From Deltaproteobacteria bacterium (GTDB lineage: Bacteria; Myxococcota_A; Polyangia; Nannocystales; Nannocystaceae): DNA of 64,000 nt. Made by a program: the position numbers and the translations under genes. The stretch lies in NCBI GenBank assembly GCA_003696955.1, contig RFGU01000015.1:1-64000 (forward strand), read 5' to 3'. The notes beneath the pieces were generated by a model. The model saw only the letters and a list, made by a program, of their open reading frames with translations, had not been told where the DNA came from and searched no databases. Shown here in pieces: positions 1-8,281 of the stretch; the first letter of the stretch is position 1; each line of letters starts with the position of its first letter.

Positions 1-1257
1 CTCTTCGTGCTGCTGCGGGATCTCGGCCTGTGGGTGGGCGGCACGGTCGACGATCCCCTCTTCGACGGGCGCTACCTCGCCCCTGCGCCCCTCGAACGGC
101 ACCGGCGCGACGGCCTATGGCGGGAAGGGCTCGCGCCCATCGGGCTCGGCGATCCGGCCGAGGACGAGGCCGCGTTCGCCCGCTTCGAGGTCCATCTGGC
201 GGATCTCGCCCGCCGCGCCGTCGGCAGCGACGGTCGACGCCTCTTCGACTTCCCCGCACGGGCGAGCAGTCGCGACCTCGCCGGCCTCGACGCCATCGAC
301 TTCGCCACCTACCTCGAACGCAACGGCCTCTCGTCTCCGGCCCTCGATTGGTACGTCGACTACGCCTGTCGGGACGACTACGGGCTGTCGGCCCGGGACA
401 CCTCCGCCTTCGCCGGCCTGCACCACTTCCTCGCCCGCGGCCTCGAGTTCGAACGGGGCACGCGCCTGTTCGTCTCGCCACGGGGCAACCACCACCTCGT
501 CGAGGGCATGCTCGCCGCCTGTCCGCCGGGTCGGCTGCGCACCGGGCATGCCGTGGTGGCCGTCGATCCGGCCGGTGCCGTCACGGCCTACGACGTGGCG
601 GCCCGGCGCAACGTTCGCTTCGAGGCCAACACGATCCTGTGGGCAGCACCGCGCTTCGTGTTGCGGCGGCTCCTGCCCGAAGGCGCCGACCCCACCCACC
701 AAGGCGATCTGGGCTACACGCCCTGGCGGGTGTCGGCAATCGAGGTGGATGCAGGGCCCGGAGGGATCGGTGCCCCGCTTTCGTGGGACAACGTCGACGT
801 GGAGGCCGACCACCTCGGATACGTCGTGGCCAACCACGGCGAAATCGGACCGCCGCGCCCGGGCGCGGTGCTCGTACTCTACGAACCCCTCGTGGGTCGC
901 ACCGCGGCGGAGCTTTCCGCCGCCCGTCGCCGATTGCTGGCAACGCCCCTCGATGCCGCCGCGGCGGAGGTCGTCGCCACGCTCGAGGACCTCCACCCCG
1001 GCATCGCGTCCCACGTGCGCCACGTCCACGTCACCCGCTGGGGCCACGCCATGATCCGTCCCTACCCGGGCTACCTCTTCGGAGGCCCCCGCGATCGTGC
1101 GGCCGCCCCGGTGGGCGCCGTCGTGCCCTGCGCCGCGGACACGGCAGGCCTGCCCCTCTTCGAAGAGGCCTTCGCCTCCGGGATCCGAGCGGCGGCCCGC
1201 GCGATCGCCCGCGCCGGACGGCGCCCCGACCCGGACCTCGCCCACGTACCGGCATGA
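1..1257 (+). CDS. FAD-dependent amine oxidase-like protein, 5' truncated
   Basis: The reading frame is open from base 1 and ends at TGA 1255-1257, so the N-terminus, including the FAD GxGxxG motif, lies outside the window. The visible 418 or so residues resemble the C-terminal half of the flavin amine oxidase/phytoene desaturase fold. There is a substrate-domain stretch, a FAD-domain return segment (WAAPRFVLRRLL) and a terminal segment LPLFEEAFASGIRAAA, which is where this family places its last FAD contacts. The substrate cannot be told from sequence. The stop overlaps the ATG of the next gene (ATGA), so the two are probably co-translated, suggesting the oxidase works with that membrane protein. 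Family call is fairly firm; function is open. Confidence 0.75.
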   Translation, partial: LFVLLRDLGLWVGGTVDDPLFDGRYLAPAPLERHRRDGLWREGLAPIGLGDPAEDEAAFARFEVHLADLARRAVGSDGRRLFDFPARASSRDLAGLDAIDFATYLERNGLSSPALDWYVDYACRDDYGLSARDTSAFAGLHHFLARGLEFERGTRLFVSPRGNHHLVEGMLAACPPGRLRTGHAVVAVDPAGAVTAYDVAARRNVRFEANTILWAAPRFVLRRLLPEGADPTHQGDLGYTPWRVSAIEVDAGPGGIGAPLSWDNVDVEADHLGYVVANHGEIGPPRPGAVLVLYEPLVGRTAAELSAARRRLLATPLDAAAAEVVATLEDLHPGIASHVRHVHVTRWGHAMIRPYPGYLFGGPRDRAAAPVGAVVPCAADTAGLPLFEEAFASGIRAAARAIARAGRRPDPDLAHVPA

Positions 1258-2333
1258 CGCCCGCCTACCTCGTCTCGCCTCGCTACGACGCCCTGTGGTT
1301 CGTCGGACCGGCGCTCTTGGCCCTCGTCTGGGGGATCTTCCTGGGCGTCGCCACACCGACCCCGGCGCCGGTCCGCACGGGGCTTTGGCTCGTGGCGGTG
1401 GTGCTCGTGGACGTCGCCCACGTCTACGCCACGGTGTTTCGCACCTACGCCGACGCCGAGGCCCGGCGGCTGCACGGCCGGCGTCTCGTCCTGATCCCGG
1501 TCGTCTGCCTGTGGGTCGGTTTCCTCGTGCACCTGGCATCGCCCCTTTGGTTCTGGCGACTTTGGGCCTATGTCGCCGTCTTCCACTTCATCCAACAGCA
1601 CGTCGGGTTCGCCCTGCTCTACGCCCGCAAGGGAGGCGAACCTGCCACGGAGCGGCCCTGGATCCGGCTCGCCGTATGGGCGGGCACGGCCGCGCCCGTC
1701 GTGGTCTGGCACGCCACGTTGCCCCGGGAGATCGCCTGGTTCGTGGACGGCGACTTCTTCGTCGGACTTCCACCCGTCGCAGGCACGGTGGCGATGCTCC
1801 TTGCGGCCGCAATCCTCGGGGCGTGGATCGTGCATCGGGTACGCCTACACCTGCGCGGGCGTGCGAACCCGATGACCGATGCGATGGTCCTGTTGCCCGC
1901 GGCCACCTGGTTCGTCGGGATCGTCGCCTTCGACGACGACCGGATCTTCACGGTGACGAACGTCCTGTTGCACGGGATCCCCTACATGGCCCTGGTCTTC
2001 GTCACGGGCGGCCGGCGCCTCGTCACCCGACGCCTGCCGCGCCTGGCCGCCACGCCGGTCGCGGCCGCCGCCATCTTCTACGTGCTCCTTTCGACCTGGG
2101 CCCTCGTCGAGGAGGGGCTGTGGGATCTCTTCGTGCATCACGACCGCCCCGAACTCTTCGGAACGGGGGTCGCCATCGCCGACCCGTCGGTGGTGGCCCT
2201 GGCGGCGGCCCTGCTGTCCGTCCCCCAGACCACCCACTACCTCCTCGACCGGTGGATCTGGCGCGCCGGCCCCCTCAATCCGCACCTCGCCTCGGACCTC
2301 GGCTTCGCACCACGAAGCACGCCGCCCCCCTGA
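1254..2333 (+). CDS. Polytopic membrane protein with intramembrane histidines
   Basis: This 359-aa protein begins at ATG 1254, which overlaps the TGA of the preceding oxidase gene. It has about eight hydrophobic segments from start to end. Histidines sit inside or at the edge of helices: DVAHVYATVFRTY, HFIQQHVGFALLY, LLHGIPYMAL and PQTTHYLLDRW. Such membrane histidines recall metal-dependent membrane oxygenases such as the Brp/Blh carotene dioxygenases, but I see no decisive motif, so that is only an analogy. The strict coupling to a flavin oxidase suggests a shared pathway, perhaps modification of a lipid or isoprenoid. It is an uncharacterised integral membrane protein. Confidence 0.7.
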   Translation: MTPAYLVSPRYDALWFVGPALLALVWGIFLGVATPTPAPVRTGLWLVAVVLVDVAHVYATVFRTYADAEARRLHGRRLVLIPVVCLWVGFLVHLASPLWFWRLWAYVAVFHFIQQHVGFALLYARKGGEPATERPWIRLAVWAGTAAPVVVWHATLPREIAWFVDGDFFVGLPPVAGTVAMLLAAAILGAWIVHRVRLHLRGRANPMTDAMVLLPAATWFVGIVAFDDDRIFTVTNVLLHGIPYMALVFVTGGRRLVTRRLPRLAATPVAAAAIFYVLLSTWALVEEGLWDLFVHHDRPELFGTGVAIADPSVVALAAALLSVPQTTHYLLDRWIWRAGPLNPHLASDLGFAPRSTPPP

Positions 2334-2343
2334 AGGGGGCGGC
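2321..2343. terminator. Strong GC hairpin at tRNA 3' end, candidate terminator
   Basis: A 9-bp perfect inverted repeat (GCCGCCCCC and GGGGGCGGC) encloses a 5-nt loop. It spans the TGA stop of the upstream membrane-protein gene and lies 2 nt beyond the encoded CCA of the minus-strand tRNA. There is no T-run on either side, so it may act as a bidirectional factor-assisted stop or an RNA-processing barrier rather than a classical intrinsic terminator. Confidence 0.45.
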
Positions 2344-2345
2344 GG

Positions 2346-2421
2346 TGGTGGAGGATAGGGGGATCGAACCCCTGACCTCAGGCTTGCAAAGCCCGCGCTC
2401 TCCCAGCTGAGCTAATCCCCC
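2346..2421 (-). tRNA. tRNA-Ala (anticodon UGC)
   Basis: The minus strand folds into a complete 76-nt cloverleaf with genome-encoded 3' CCA. The acceptor stem GGGGGAT pairs with ATCCTCC and contains the G3:U70 wobble pair that identifies alanine tRNAs. The D arm is GCTC/GAGC, the anticodon stem CGGGC/GCCTG holds the loop TTTGCAA (anticodon TGC), and the T arm is AGGGG-TTCGATC-CCCCT. It stands alone, not in an rRNA operon. Genes on both sides run on the plus strand, so it must have its own promoter to the right. Confidence 0.98.
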
Positions 2422-2500
2422 ACGAGGGGTTCCCCGCGACCGGGGAGGCGGAGGGTAGCAGAGACGACCACGGACGGCGACCCCGAGGCCTCCCTTTCGC

Positions 2501-2506
2501 TATGCT
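2501..2506 (+). promoter_or_regulatory. -10 box TATGCT for the 2515 lipoprotein gene (leaderless)
   Basis: TATGCT ends 8 nt before ATG 2515, placing the predicted transcription start at or next to the start codon. No -35 consensus is visible. The pattern recurs at many genes in this window. Confidence 0.5.
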
Positions 2507-2514
2507 TGCGGTCC

Positions 2515-3669
2515 ATGGCGCTTCGTTCCATCGGCCGAGTCGCACCCGTGATCGCCATCGCGGCCACGACCTTCGCATGCAAGGACCCGCCGCCTCGGCC
2601 CGCAGCCGAATCCGCACCGTCGGCGGCGGCGACGCGGTCGGCCGAACCCGTCCGCACGCCGCAAGAGGCGTGCGGGGCGCGCCCCTTGACCGGCTTGCCC
2701 CTCTTCGACCGTCCCCTCGGGGGGCGACTCGGGGACCTCGACCTCGCACCCGCCGGGGTCGAACTCGTGCGGGGCGGCCTTGCCTTCGTGGTCGAAGGCG
2801 GCCGCCTGGTCGTACCGGTGCCCGGAGCCGGACGGGCCGAACTCCGGGTCCTCGCCACCCCGGAACGCCTCGCCGGCCTCGATCGCCTGCCGCCGCTGCG
2901 GGGGGGCGTGCACCGAGGCGACGACCGCATCGAGCCCAAGCTCACCGGACTTCGGCTCGATCTCTCTCCCATGCAGGACGGACGGGCCACGGGCCTCGTC
3001 ACCTTGTGCTTCGACGAGCCCGGCGGCTACCTGGTCGGCCGGTTCGAGGCCCGGGCCGACGAGGACATCTCCGATCGACCGGATCCGACCCGCGATCACC
3101 CGAGCGCCTTGCGCTACGTCGTCGACCGGGCCCTCGAGGCCCAGGGGGTTGCTCCGGCGGCGATCCGCCACCGCGGCACCCACCTCGATCCGACCCGCGG
3201 CGTGGGCTACGACCACGTGGTGGCGTGGCCGAAGGCCGCCACGCCGCCCCCCTGGTCCAGCCAGTCGTTCCTGCTGCGCAAGAAGAACGGAGCGTGGACC
3301 ATCGTGGCCCAGACCCAGGGGAACCGGATCCCCGAGACACAGGCGCCTACCCCTCCGGACGACGCAATGGCGCCGTGGGTGCGGGCCGCGGCCGCGGCCG
3401 TCGAGGAGAAGCTCGCCAAGAGCCGCCTTGCCGGGTTCGCCAGTCGCATCGAGCTGCGCACGCCGCCCAAGGCCGGCGATGTCCCCGAGCGGGCCGTCCT
3501 GCTCGTGACGATCCGGCCGGATCGAAGCAATGGCACCCTCGGGCGGCCCCGGCGCTACCGGGTCGAGGCCGAGCGGCGCGATGGGGGCGTCCGCGTCACG
3601 AAGGTCGTCTCCGTATCCTCCGCGTCGAAAGCCACGGCACGAAAAGCAGTGCCCAAGACGCCGGGTTGA
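2515..3669 (+). CDS. Lipoprotein of unknown function
   Basis: The 384-aa product starts with a basic n-region, a hydrophobic stretch and a lipobox-like TTFAC, so Cys21 or so would be lipidated and the protein anchored in the envelope. ATG 2515 is preferred over TTG 2506 because it gives a compact signal peptide and lies 8 nt after a TATGCT -10 box. The mature part is soluble, with a Pro/Ala-rich start, and shows no domain I recognise. Its last 74 bp are antisense to the 3' end of the next, convergent gene; the final residues (VSSASKATARKAVPKTPG) are low-complexity. Function unknown. Confidence 0.75.
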   Translation: MALRSIGRVAPVIAIAATTFACKDPPPRPAAESAPSAAATRSAEPVRTPQEACGARPLTGLPLFDRPLGGRLGDLDLAPAGVELVRGGLAFVVEGGRLVVPVPGAGRAELRVLATPERLAGLDRLPPLRGGVHRGDDRIEPKLTGLRLDLSPMQDGRATGLVTLCFDEPGGYLVGRFEARADEDISDRPDPTRDHPSALRYVVDRALEAQGVAPAAIRHRGTHLDPTRGVGYDHVVAWPKAATPPPWSSQSFLLRKKNGAWTIVAQTQGNRIPETQAPTPPDDAMAPWVRAAAAAVEEKLAKSRLAGFASRIELRTPPKAGDVPERAVLLVTIRPDRSNGTLGRPRRYRVEAERRDGGVRVTKVVSVSSASKATARKAVPKTPG

Positions 3670-4942
3670 GGGGCGCCCCCTGGGATCCCGCGCTGCGGCA
3701 GGCGCAGCCCTCGTCGCTCGCCGCCGTGCCGGCCGAGCCGTCCGTGTCGCCACCGCTTCCGCCGCCAAGGCCGCCGGTGCTCGCCATGCCCGAGGTTGCA
3801 CCGGTCCCGCTGGCTTCGCCGGAGGTGGTGCCCGCGCCGGACGTGCTCCCTCCGCCGGAGGTCCCGCCGCCGCCTTCGCCCACCTGGATGGAAATCTCGG
3901 CCATGCCGAGGTTGCCGTCCTCGTCCGAGGCCTCGACGCGTATCGTGTGGGGCCCCGGATCGACGCCGCCGTCGACGGGGAACTTGAGGGTCGTCGCCAC
4001 GAACGTTCCGGTGAGCACCTCGACGTCGTCGAAGAACACGAACGTGTCGACGAGTTGGGGCGATTGGTTGTCGGCGATCGTCACCACCAGGTCGAAGACC
4101 GCCGGATACGGCAGCACCGCGCCATCGGCCGGCGCGTCGATGGTCACCGTCGGCGGCACGGCGTCCGGCACGCCCGGACCGAAGAGCCACAGCATCTCCT
4201 GATAGCTGTTCTGCCAACCAGCATTGCAGAACTGGGTGTGGACGGCGTTGCAAACCCCGTTGGACGGCGTCAGGTCGGTGTCCGACACGATCTTCATGCA
4301 CATGTCGGTGTACTTGGGGTCGGAGACGCCGCCCGACGTGGGATAGAGGTTGTCCGCCGGGTGGTCCACGTGCTCGAGGCCCCAGGTGTGCGCGGCCTCT
4401 TGGTTGATGACGGTGATGCTGCCGACCAGGTCGAAGCTCGTGATGTTGGGGTTCGAATTGCCGCAGTCGATGGTGGGGGCGACGCCCGCGAAGCCGTGTT
4501 CCATGGACCCCCCGGTGGCGCTCTTGCCGACGAGCACCATGGCGTAGTCCTCGGTGGGCGGCGGACGCACGTCCGTGACCGTGATGCCGAAGTCGGCCAC
4601 GTCCGCGCGCACGCCCTGGACGAGTGATGCCCGCTGCCCCGGCCCCCCTTCGTAGGGCAGGATCTTGCCGCCGAAGGTGAAGGCAAGCGTGGAGCAGTTG
4701 TTCTTGGGATCGTTGCCGCAGCCCGAACTCAGCTCGGTGCCGTCGAAGTTGACGAAGAGGATCGTCGGCTCGCCGGCGCGAGCCGGGCGACCGTAACCGA
4801 GCCCCATGGGCTCGGGCTCGATGCCGGGTGCCGTAATCGGATGGCCGGCGGGCAGGGGCTCTGCGGCGACGGCGAACGCGGGGGCCGTCGCGGCGAGTAC
4901 GAGCAAGGGGGCGAAACAGGGGCGAAGGCGGGGGGCGAGCAT
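3596..4942 (-). CDS. Metzincin-like surface protein with MYXO-CTERM-like anchor
   Basis: This 448-aa exported protein has a Sec signal peptide (residues 1-27), a protease-like domain, an Ig-like module (about 250-345), a Gly/Ser/Thr-rich linker and a C-terminal GCAC motif, hydrophobic helix and Arg cluster (STRRIRRR) typical of MYXO-CTERM sorting. Residues 181-191 read QEAAHTWGLEH, which matches the zinc metalloprotease signature HExxHxxGxxH except that the first His is Gln. Either the zinc site is altered or the protein is a non-catalytic relative. ATG 4942 is preceded by GAAGGTG (Shine-Dalgarno-like) and a TAGGTT box. The C-terminal anchor codons overlap the convergent lipoprotein gene by 74 bp. 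Confidence 0.8.
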   Translation of the reverse strand: MLAPRLRPCFAPLLVLAATAPAFAVAAEPLPAGHPITAPGIEPEPMGLGYGRPARAGEPTILFVNFDGTELSSGCGNDPKNNCSTLAFTFGGKILPYEGGPGQRASLVQGVRADVADFGITVTDVRPPPTEDYAMVLVGKSATGGSMEHGFAGVAPTIDCGNSNPNITSFDLVGSITVINQEAAHTWGLEHVDHPADNLYPTSGGVSDPKYTDMCMKIVSDTDLTPSNGVCNAVHTQFCNAGWQNSYQEMLWLFGPGVPDAVPPTVTIDAPADGAVLPYPAVFDLVVTIADNQSPQLVDTFVFFDDVEVLTGTFVATTLKFPVDGGVDPGPHTIRVEASDEDGNLGMAEISIQVGEGGGGTSGGGSTSGAGTTSGEASGTGATSGMASTGGLGGGSGGDTDGSAGTAASDEGCACRSAGSQGAPLNPASWALLFVPWLSTRRIRRRPS

Positions 4943-4952
4943 GGCACCTTCG

Positions 4953-4958
4953 AACCTA
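4953..4958 (-). promoter_or_regulatory. -10 box TAGGTT for the metzincin-like gene
   Basis: On the minus strand TAGGTT ends 10 nt before ATG 4942. The short gap would give a leader of only a few nucleotides, although a GAAGGTG sequence also lies in it. Confidence 0.4.
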
Positions 4959-5053
4959 CCCCACGAACCCCACGTTCACGACGAACCCAACGGTCCGGAC
5001 CTCGACGGCGGTCCTAGGCGGTCGAGCGAAGGTGCGCTAAATGCGCAGATCGG

Positions 5054-5866
5054 TCAGGTGCCGTCGCCGAACCAGACCGAAAGGCCCAGCAGGATCCCGA
5101 GGTTCACGACGTTGGCGATGGGGTCGTACTCCTCGTCGTTGCCGCCCGGCGGGTCCGGATCGACGAGCGTGCGGCCGTGGGGCGCGGCGTAGTCCACGTT
5201 CAGCCCCACGTCCACCGACAGGGCGTCCACCAGGAAGATGTGCGCGCCGCCGCCGGCCCCCACCGTCGGGTAGACGATGTTGGTGGTGATCTTGGTGTCG
5301 GGCACGTTGCCGGGCTCGTTCTGCACCATCGTCCCGCCGCCGAGCCCGAACCGCAGCTCCACGTAGGGCCGCACGCGCTTGCCCGGCAGGAAGATCCAGC
5401 GAAAGTACGGCACGAACTGCCCCGCGACCAGATGGGTGGCGTCGTCGTCGTTGTCGTCGTCGTCGTAGATCCCGTCCACCGTGAAGGAAAACCGCGTCCC
5501 CACCACGATCTGGCCCGACAGGAGCACGACCCCGAGGCCCAGGCCCCAGATCGGCCGCACGGACAACAGGCACGCGCCGCCGCACAGCCCCGAGTCGGTC
5601 AGGGTCGGCCGGCCGAAGCCGAAGCCCACCACGTTGACGTCCGGGTCGTCCGGCCCGGGGCCCTCGTCGTCGACGTGGGTCCATCCGAAGAAGTCGGTGT
5701 CCGCGTGGATTCGGATGCGGGGGATCTTGCCCCGGAACGCGCCACTGCCACCGCCCACCTTGGCGGAGGCGGACGCGCTCGGGGACGGCGCCGCGTGGGC
5801 GAGGACCGGGGCCGACGCCACGACGCCGGAAGCCAACAGACAGGTCGCGAGTTGGAGCGATCGCAT
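5054..5866 (-). CDS. Putative outer-membrane beta-barrel protein
   Basis: The 270-aa product has a signal peptide ending near AHA (residue 27) and then alternating hydrophobic/polar strands with aromatic and Gly residues, ending in a strand with a penultimate-type aromatic pattern (GLSVWFGDGT). This looks like a small outer-membrane barrel. A striking acidic loop, DDDDNDDD, occurs mid-protein and is probably surface-exposed or metal-binding. ATG 5866 was chosen because the region upstream in this frame lacks protein-like sequence, a TAACGT box lies 10 nt before it and the signal peptide begins there. It follows an ABC-transporter gene set on the same strand after 50 bp. Confidence 0.7.
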   Translation of the reverse strand: MRSLQLATCLLASGVVASAPVLAHAAPSPSASASAKVGGGSGAFRGKIPRIRIHADTDFFGWTHVDDEGPGPDDPDVNVVGFGFGRPTLTDSGLCGGACLLSVRPIWGLGLGVVLLSGQIVVGTRFSFTVDGIYDDDDNDDDATHLVAGQFVPYFRWIFLPGKRVRPYVELRFGLGGGTMVQNEPGNVPDTKITTNIVYPTVGAGGGAHIFLVDALSVDVGLNVDYAAPHGRTLVDPDPPGGNDEEYDPIANVVNLGILLGLSVWFGDGT

Positions 5867-5876
5867 GGTGTCCGCG

Positions 5877-5882
5877 ACGTTA
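5877..5882 (-). promoter_or_regulatory. -10 box TAACGT for the 5866 barrel gene
   Basis: TAACGT on the minus strand ends 10 nt before ATG 5866. It suggests this gene can be transcribed separately from the ABC cluster. Confidence 0.4.
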
Positions 5883-5916
5883 GCGCGGTGGCGCGCCCGC
5901 AGACAAGGAAACTGGA

Positions 5917-6534
5917 TCACGTCGCCGCGAAGCGCGTGAGAACGGCCCAGGCCACGAGCCCGACGAGCCATACGATCCCCCACCGGACCGCCGCGGGACG
6001 CAGCCGACCGGCACCGTCGATCCCACGCCGAATCAAGTGCAACGAAGCCCACACCCAGATCACGAAGCACGCTGCCGCGCCGGTAGCCCGCAGGGGAGAG
6101 AAGGTCCCGGCCCCCTCGGCGGGCTCGACCCCGGGAACGGGCCCGTCGGGGTTTTCGGCCCGCGCCGCGTGCTCGAAGGCCTCGGGATCGTCCACCGCGA
6201 AGACGCGTCGGGCCGCGATGGCCCGCCGAACCTCACGGTGCGCAAGCCGCTGCAGGGCGTGCGGCACGGTCCGGTCGTGGGCGATCTCCTCGAGTTCGGC
6301 CTCGGCCGCGCGGTAGGCCTCCGCAAGCGGCGTGCGCATCCGTGCCGCACCACCGAGGACGTAGATCGCCGACGGCAGTCGGCCCTCGGCCCGGAGTCTG
6401 CGCCCCTCGGCGAGTTGCCGTCGGCCGTGGTGGGCGACGGTCGCAGCCACGGCCAGGTAGAGGAGCCCCGCAAGGACGAGCCCCACGCCCCACGGACGCA
6501 GTCGCACGGCGAGGGGCGGTCGCCGTCCGGTCAC
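5917..6534 (-). CDS. Small membrane protein coupled to ABC transporter
   Basis: The 205-aa protein starts at GTG 6534, which overlaps the permease stop (GTGA). It has one N-terminal transmembrane helix (about residues 14-32), a charged helical middle with Ala/Glu/Arg repeats that may be periplasmic or coiled-coil, and two C-terminal helices (about 150-165 and 185-200). No known family is recognisable. Strict translational coupling to the permease and ATPase indicates it is an accessory part of the same transporter. Confidence 0.75.
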   Translation of the reverse strand: MTGRRPPLAVRLRPWGVGLVLAGLLYLAVAATVAHHGRRQLAEGRRLRAEGRLPSAIYVLGGAARMRTPLAEAYRAAEAELEEIAHDRTVPHALQRLAHREVRRAIAARRVFAVDDPEAFEHAARAENPDGPVPGVEPAEGAGTFSPLRATGAAACFVIWVWASLHLIRRGIDGAGRLRPAAVRWGIVWLVGLVAWAVLTRFAAT

Positions 6535-7334
6535 GTCAGATCCCGCCGCGAGAACAAGACCGACGCGAGCACCACCGCGACGGCCGCGTAGCCTACGCCG
6601 TAGGCGGCCGTGGTCCCCACGTACGCCCACGACACGAACGTCTCGTGGATCGTCACGACCTCCCCCGCAACGTTCGATCCGGACACGTAGAACAGATGGA
6701 AGTCGGGCAGGACGGCCGCGACGGCCTCGACGAGGGCCCCTGCCGGCGTGCCCGCCAGCTTGCCCTCGGCCAGGGCGACGAGTTCGGGGGTACTGCGTCC
6801 GGCCACCCACAGGCCGCCGGCGAACATGGCCGAAAGGTACGGTGAGGAGAAGCCGGAGAAGAACAGCCCCACGGCCGTAAGCAGCACGAGCTCGAAAAAG
6901 ATCAGCACCTCTGCCCGGACGAGGAGGACCGACACGTCGCCCCCTCGAGCCTCGACCAGCGCCCCGAGGATGGCCGACATGGCGACGACCAGAACAGCCA
7001 AGGTGGCGACGAGCCCGAGGTACTTGCCCACGATGAATTCCCAGCGTTCGAGGGGCTTGGGTACGACGAAGTAGACCGTCTTCTCGTCGAGTTCCTTGCG
7101 CAAGAGGTTGACCCCGAGGAAGAGCGCGATGATCACGCCGAAGAGGCTGATCCCGGCCAGCCCGAGATCGGTGATGACGCGCACCTCCTCGTGGAGCGAA
7201 AGCTCGCCGAGCACCCACGAAAACGCCATCAGCGCCAGGGCGAAGGCCACGAGCACGTAGAGGACGCGGTTGCGGATCGCCTCGCGGAAGGTCGTGGCGG
7301 CGATGGCCACGATGCGCCCGAGTGTCATCGTCAT
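6531..7334 (-). CDS. ABC-2-type transporter permease
   Basis: The 267-aa inner-membrane protein has six predicted transmembrane segments. It starts with the typical ABC-2 permease layout, an amphipathic helix (TTFREAIRNRVLYVL) followed by a first helix, and has the conserved segment LLRKELDEKTVYFVVPKPL between helices 2 and 3. ATG 7334 overlaps the ATPase stop (ATGA). It would form the membrane channel driven by the neighbouring ATPase; the family moves substrates such as polysaccharides, lipids, drugs or proteins, and the cargo here is unknown. Confidence 0.88.
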   Translation of the reverse strand: MTMTLGRIVAIAATTFREAIRNRVLYVLVAFALALMAFSWVLGELSLHEEVRVITDLGLAGISLFGVIIALFLGVNLLRKELDEKTVYFVVPKPLERWEFIVGKYLGLVATLAVLVVAMSAILGALVEARGGDVSVLLVRAEVLIFFELVLLTAVGLFFSGFSSPYLSAMFAGGLWVAGRSTPELVALAEGKLAGTPAGALVEAVAAVLPDFHLFYVSGSNVAGEVVTIHETFVSWAYVGTTAAYGVGYAAVAVVLASVLFSRRDLT

Positions 7335-8281
7335 GATCCGCCCTCCGTCGCTGCGGGCGCCCGGCTCGCCGTCTTCTCCACGAAGATCTCCTCGAGGGTC
7401 TGGCGATGGGGGACGACCTCGTGGACCTCTCCCCCTGCCGCGAGGACCGCACGCAGGAAGGCCTGCACGGCGTCGTGATCGGAAAAGCTCGCCACGTCCC
7501 CTTCGGGCGTACGGCGCACCGCCGATGGCAGCGCATCCGCGAGCGCCGGCCGGGCCTCCTCGGGGATCGAGAACACCACGTCGATCCGATCGATGCGGCG
7601 CTCGAGCATCTCGTCGAGGCTGCCGACACCCCGGATCCGGCCGCCGGCGATGATGGCCACCCGGTCGCACATGGTCGAGGCATCCGCAAGGATGTGGGTC
7701 GAGAAGAAGATCGTCTTGCCCTTGCGCTTCTCCTCGAGGACGATGTCGCGCACGTCCTTGCGACCGATGGGATCGAGCCCGCTGGCCGGCTCGTCGAGGA
7801 CCAAAAGGGGCGTCTCGGGCAAGAGCGCCTGGGCGAGCCCGACCCGTTGCAACATGCCCTTGGAGTAGCTGCGCAAGGGCCGGTCCGCGGCATGGGTCAT
7901 CCCGACCCGCTCGAGGAGTCGCTCGGTCCTGCGCGAGCGCTCGCTCCGGTCGAGGCCGTACAATCGGCCCACCAGGTCGAGGAGTTCGCGCGCCGTGAGG
8001 TACTCGTAGAAGTAGGGGCGCTCGGGCAGGTAGCCCACCTGGGCCTTGGCGGCGCGGGTTCCGGCGGGTACACCGTAGATCCGAGCCGAACCCGCCGTCG
8101 GGAACAACAGTCCCATCAGGATCTTGATCGTCGTGGTCTTCCCCGCACCGTTCGGTCCGAGGAAGCCGAAGACCACCCCTTCGGGGACGTCGAGATCGAT
8201 GCCTCGCAGGGCCACCGTCTTGCGCCGGAGGAAGCCCCGGACGAAGGTCTTGGCCAGGGAACGTACGCTGATGGCGTTCAC
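7331..8281 (-). CDS. ABC transporter ATP-binding protein
   Basis: This 316-aa ATPase has Walker A GPNGAGKTTT (about residues 41-50), a signature region SYSKGMLQRVGLAQAL, Walker B LLVLDEPASGLDP and the switch His in STHI. The last 90 residues form the C-terminal extension common in ABC-2 exporters (CcmA/GldA-like). The signature reads YSKGM rather than LSGGQ, as in many exporters of this group. GTG 8281 overlaps the stop of the upstream barrel gene, and its own stop overlaps the permease start. Confidence 0.93.
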   Translation of the reverse strand: MNAISVRSLAKTFVRGFLRRKTVALRGIDLDVPEGVVFGFLGPNGAGKTTTIKILMGLLFPTAGSARIYGVPAGTRAAKAQVGYLPERPYFYEYLTARELLDLVGRLYGLDRSERSRRTERLLERVGMTHAADRPLRSYSKGMLQRVGLAQALLPETPLLVLDEPASGLDPIGRKDVRDIVLEEKRKGKTIFFSTHILADASTMCDRVAIIAGGRIRGVGSLDEMLERRIDRIDVVFSIPEEARPALADALPSAVRRTPEGDVASFSDHDAVQAFLRAVLAAGGEVHEVVPHRQTLEEIFVEKTASRAPAATEGGS

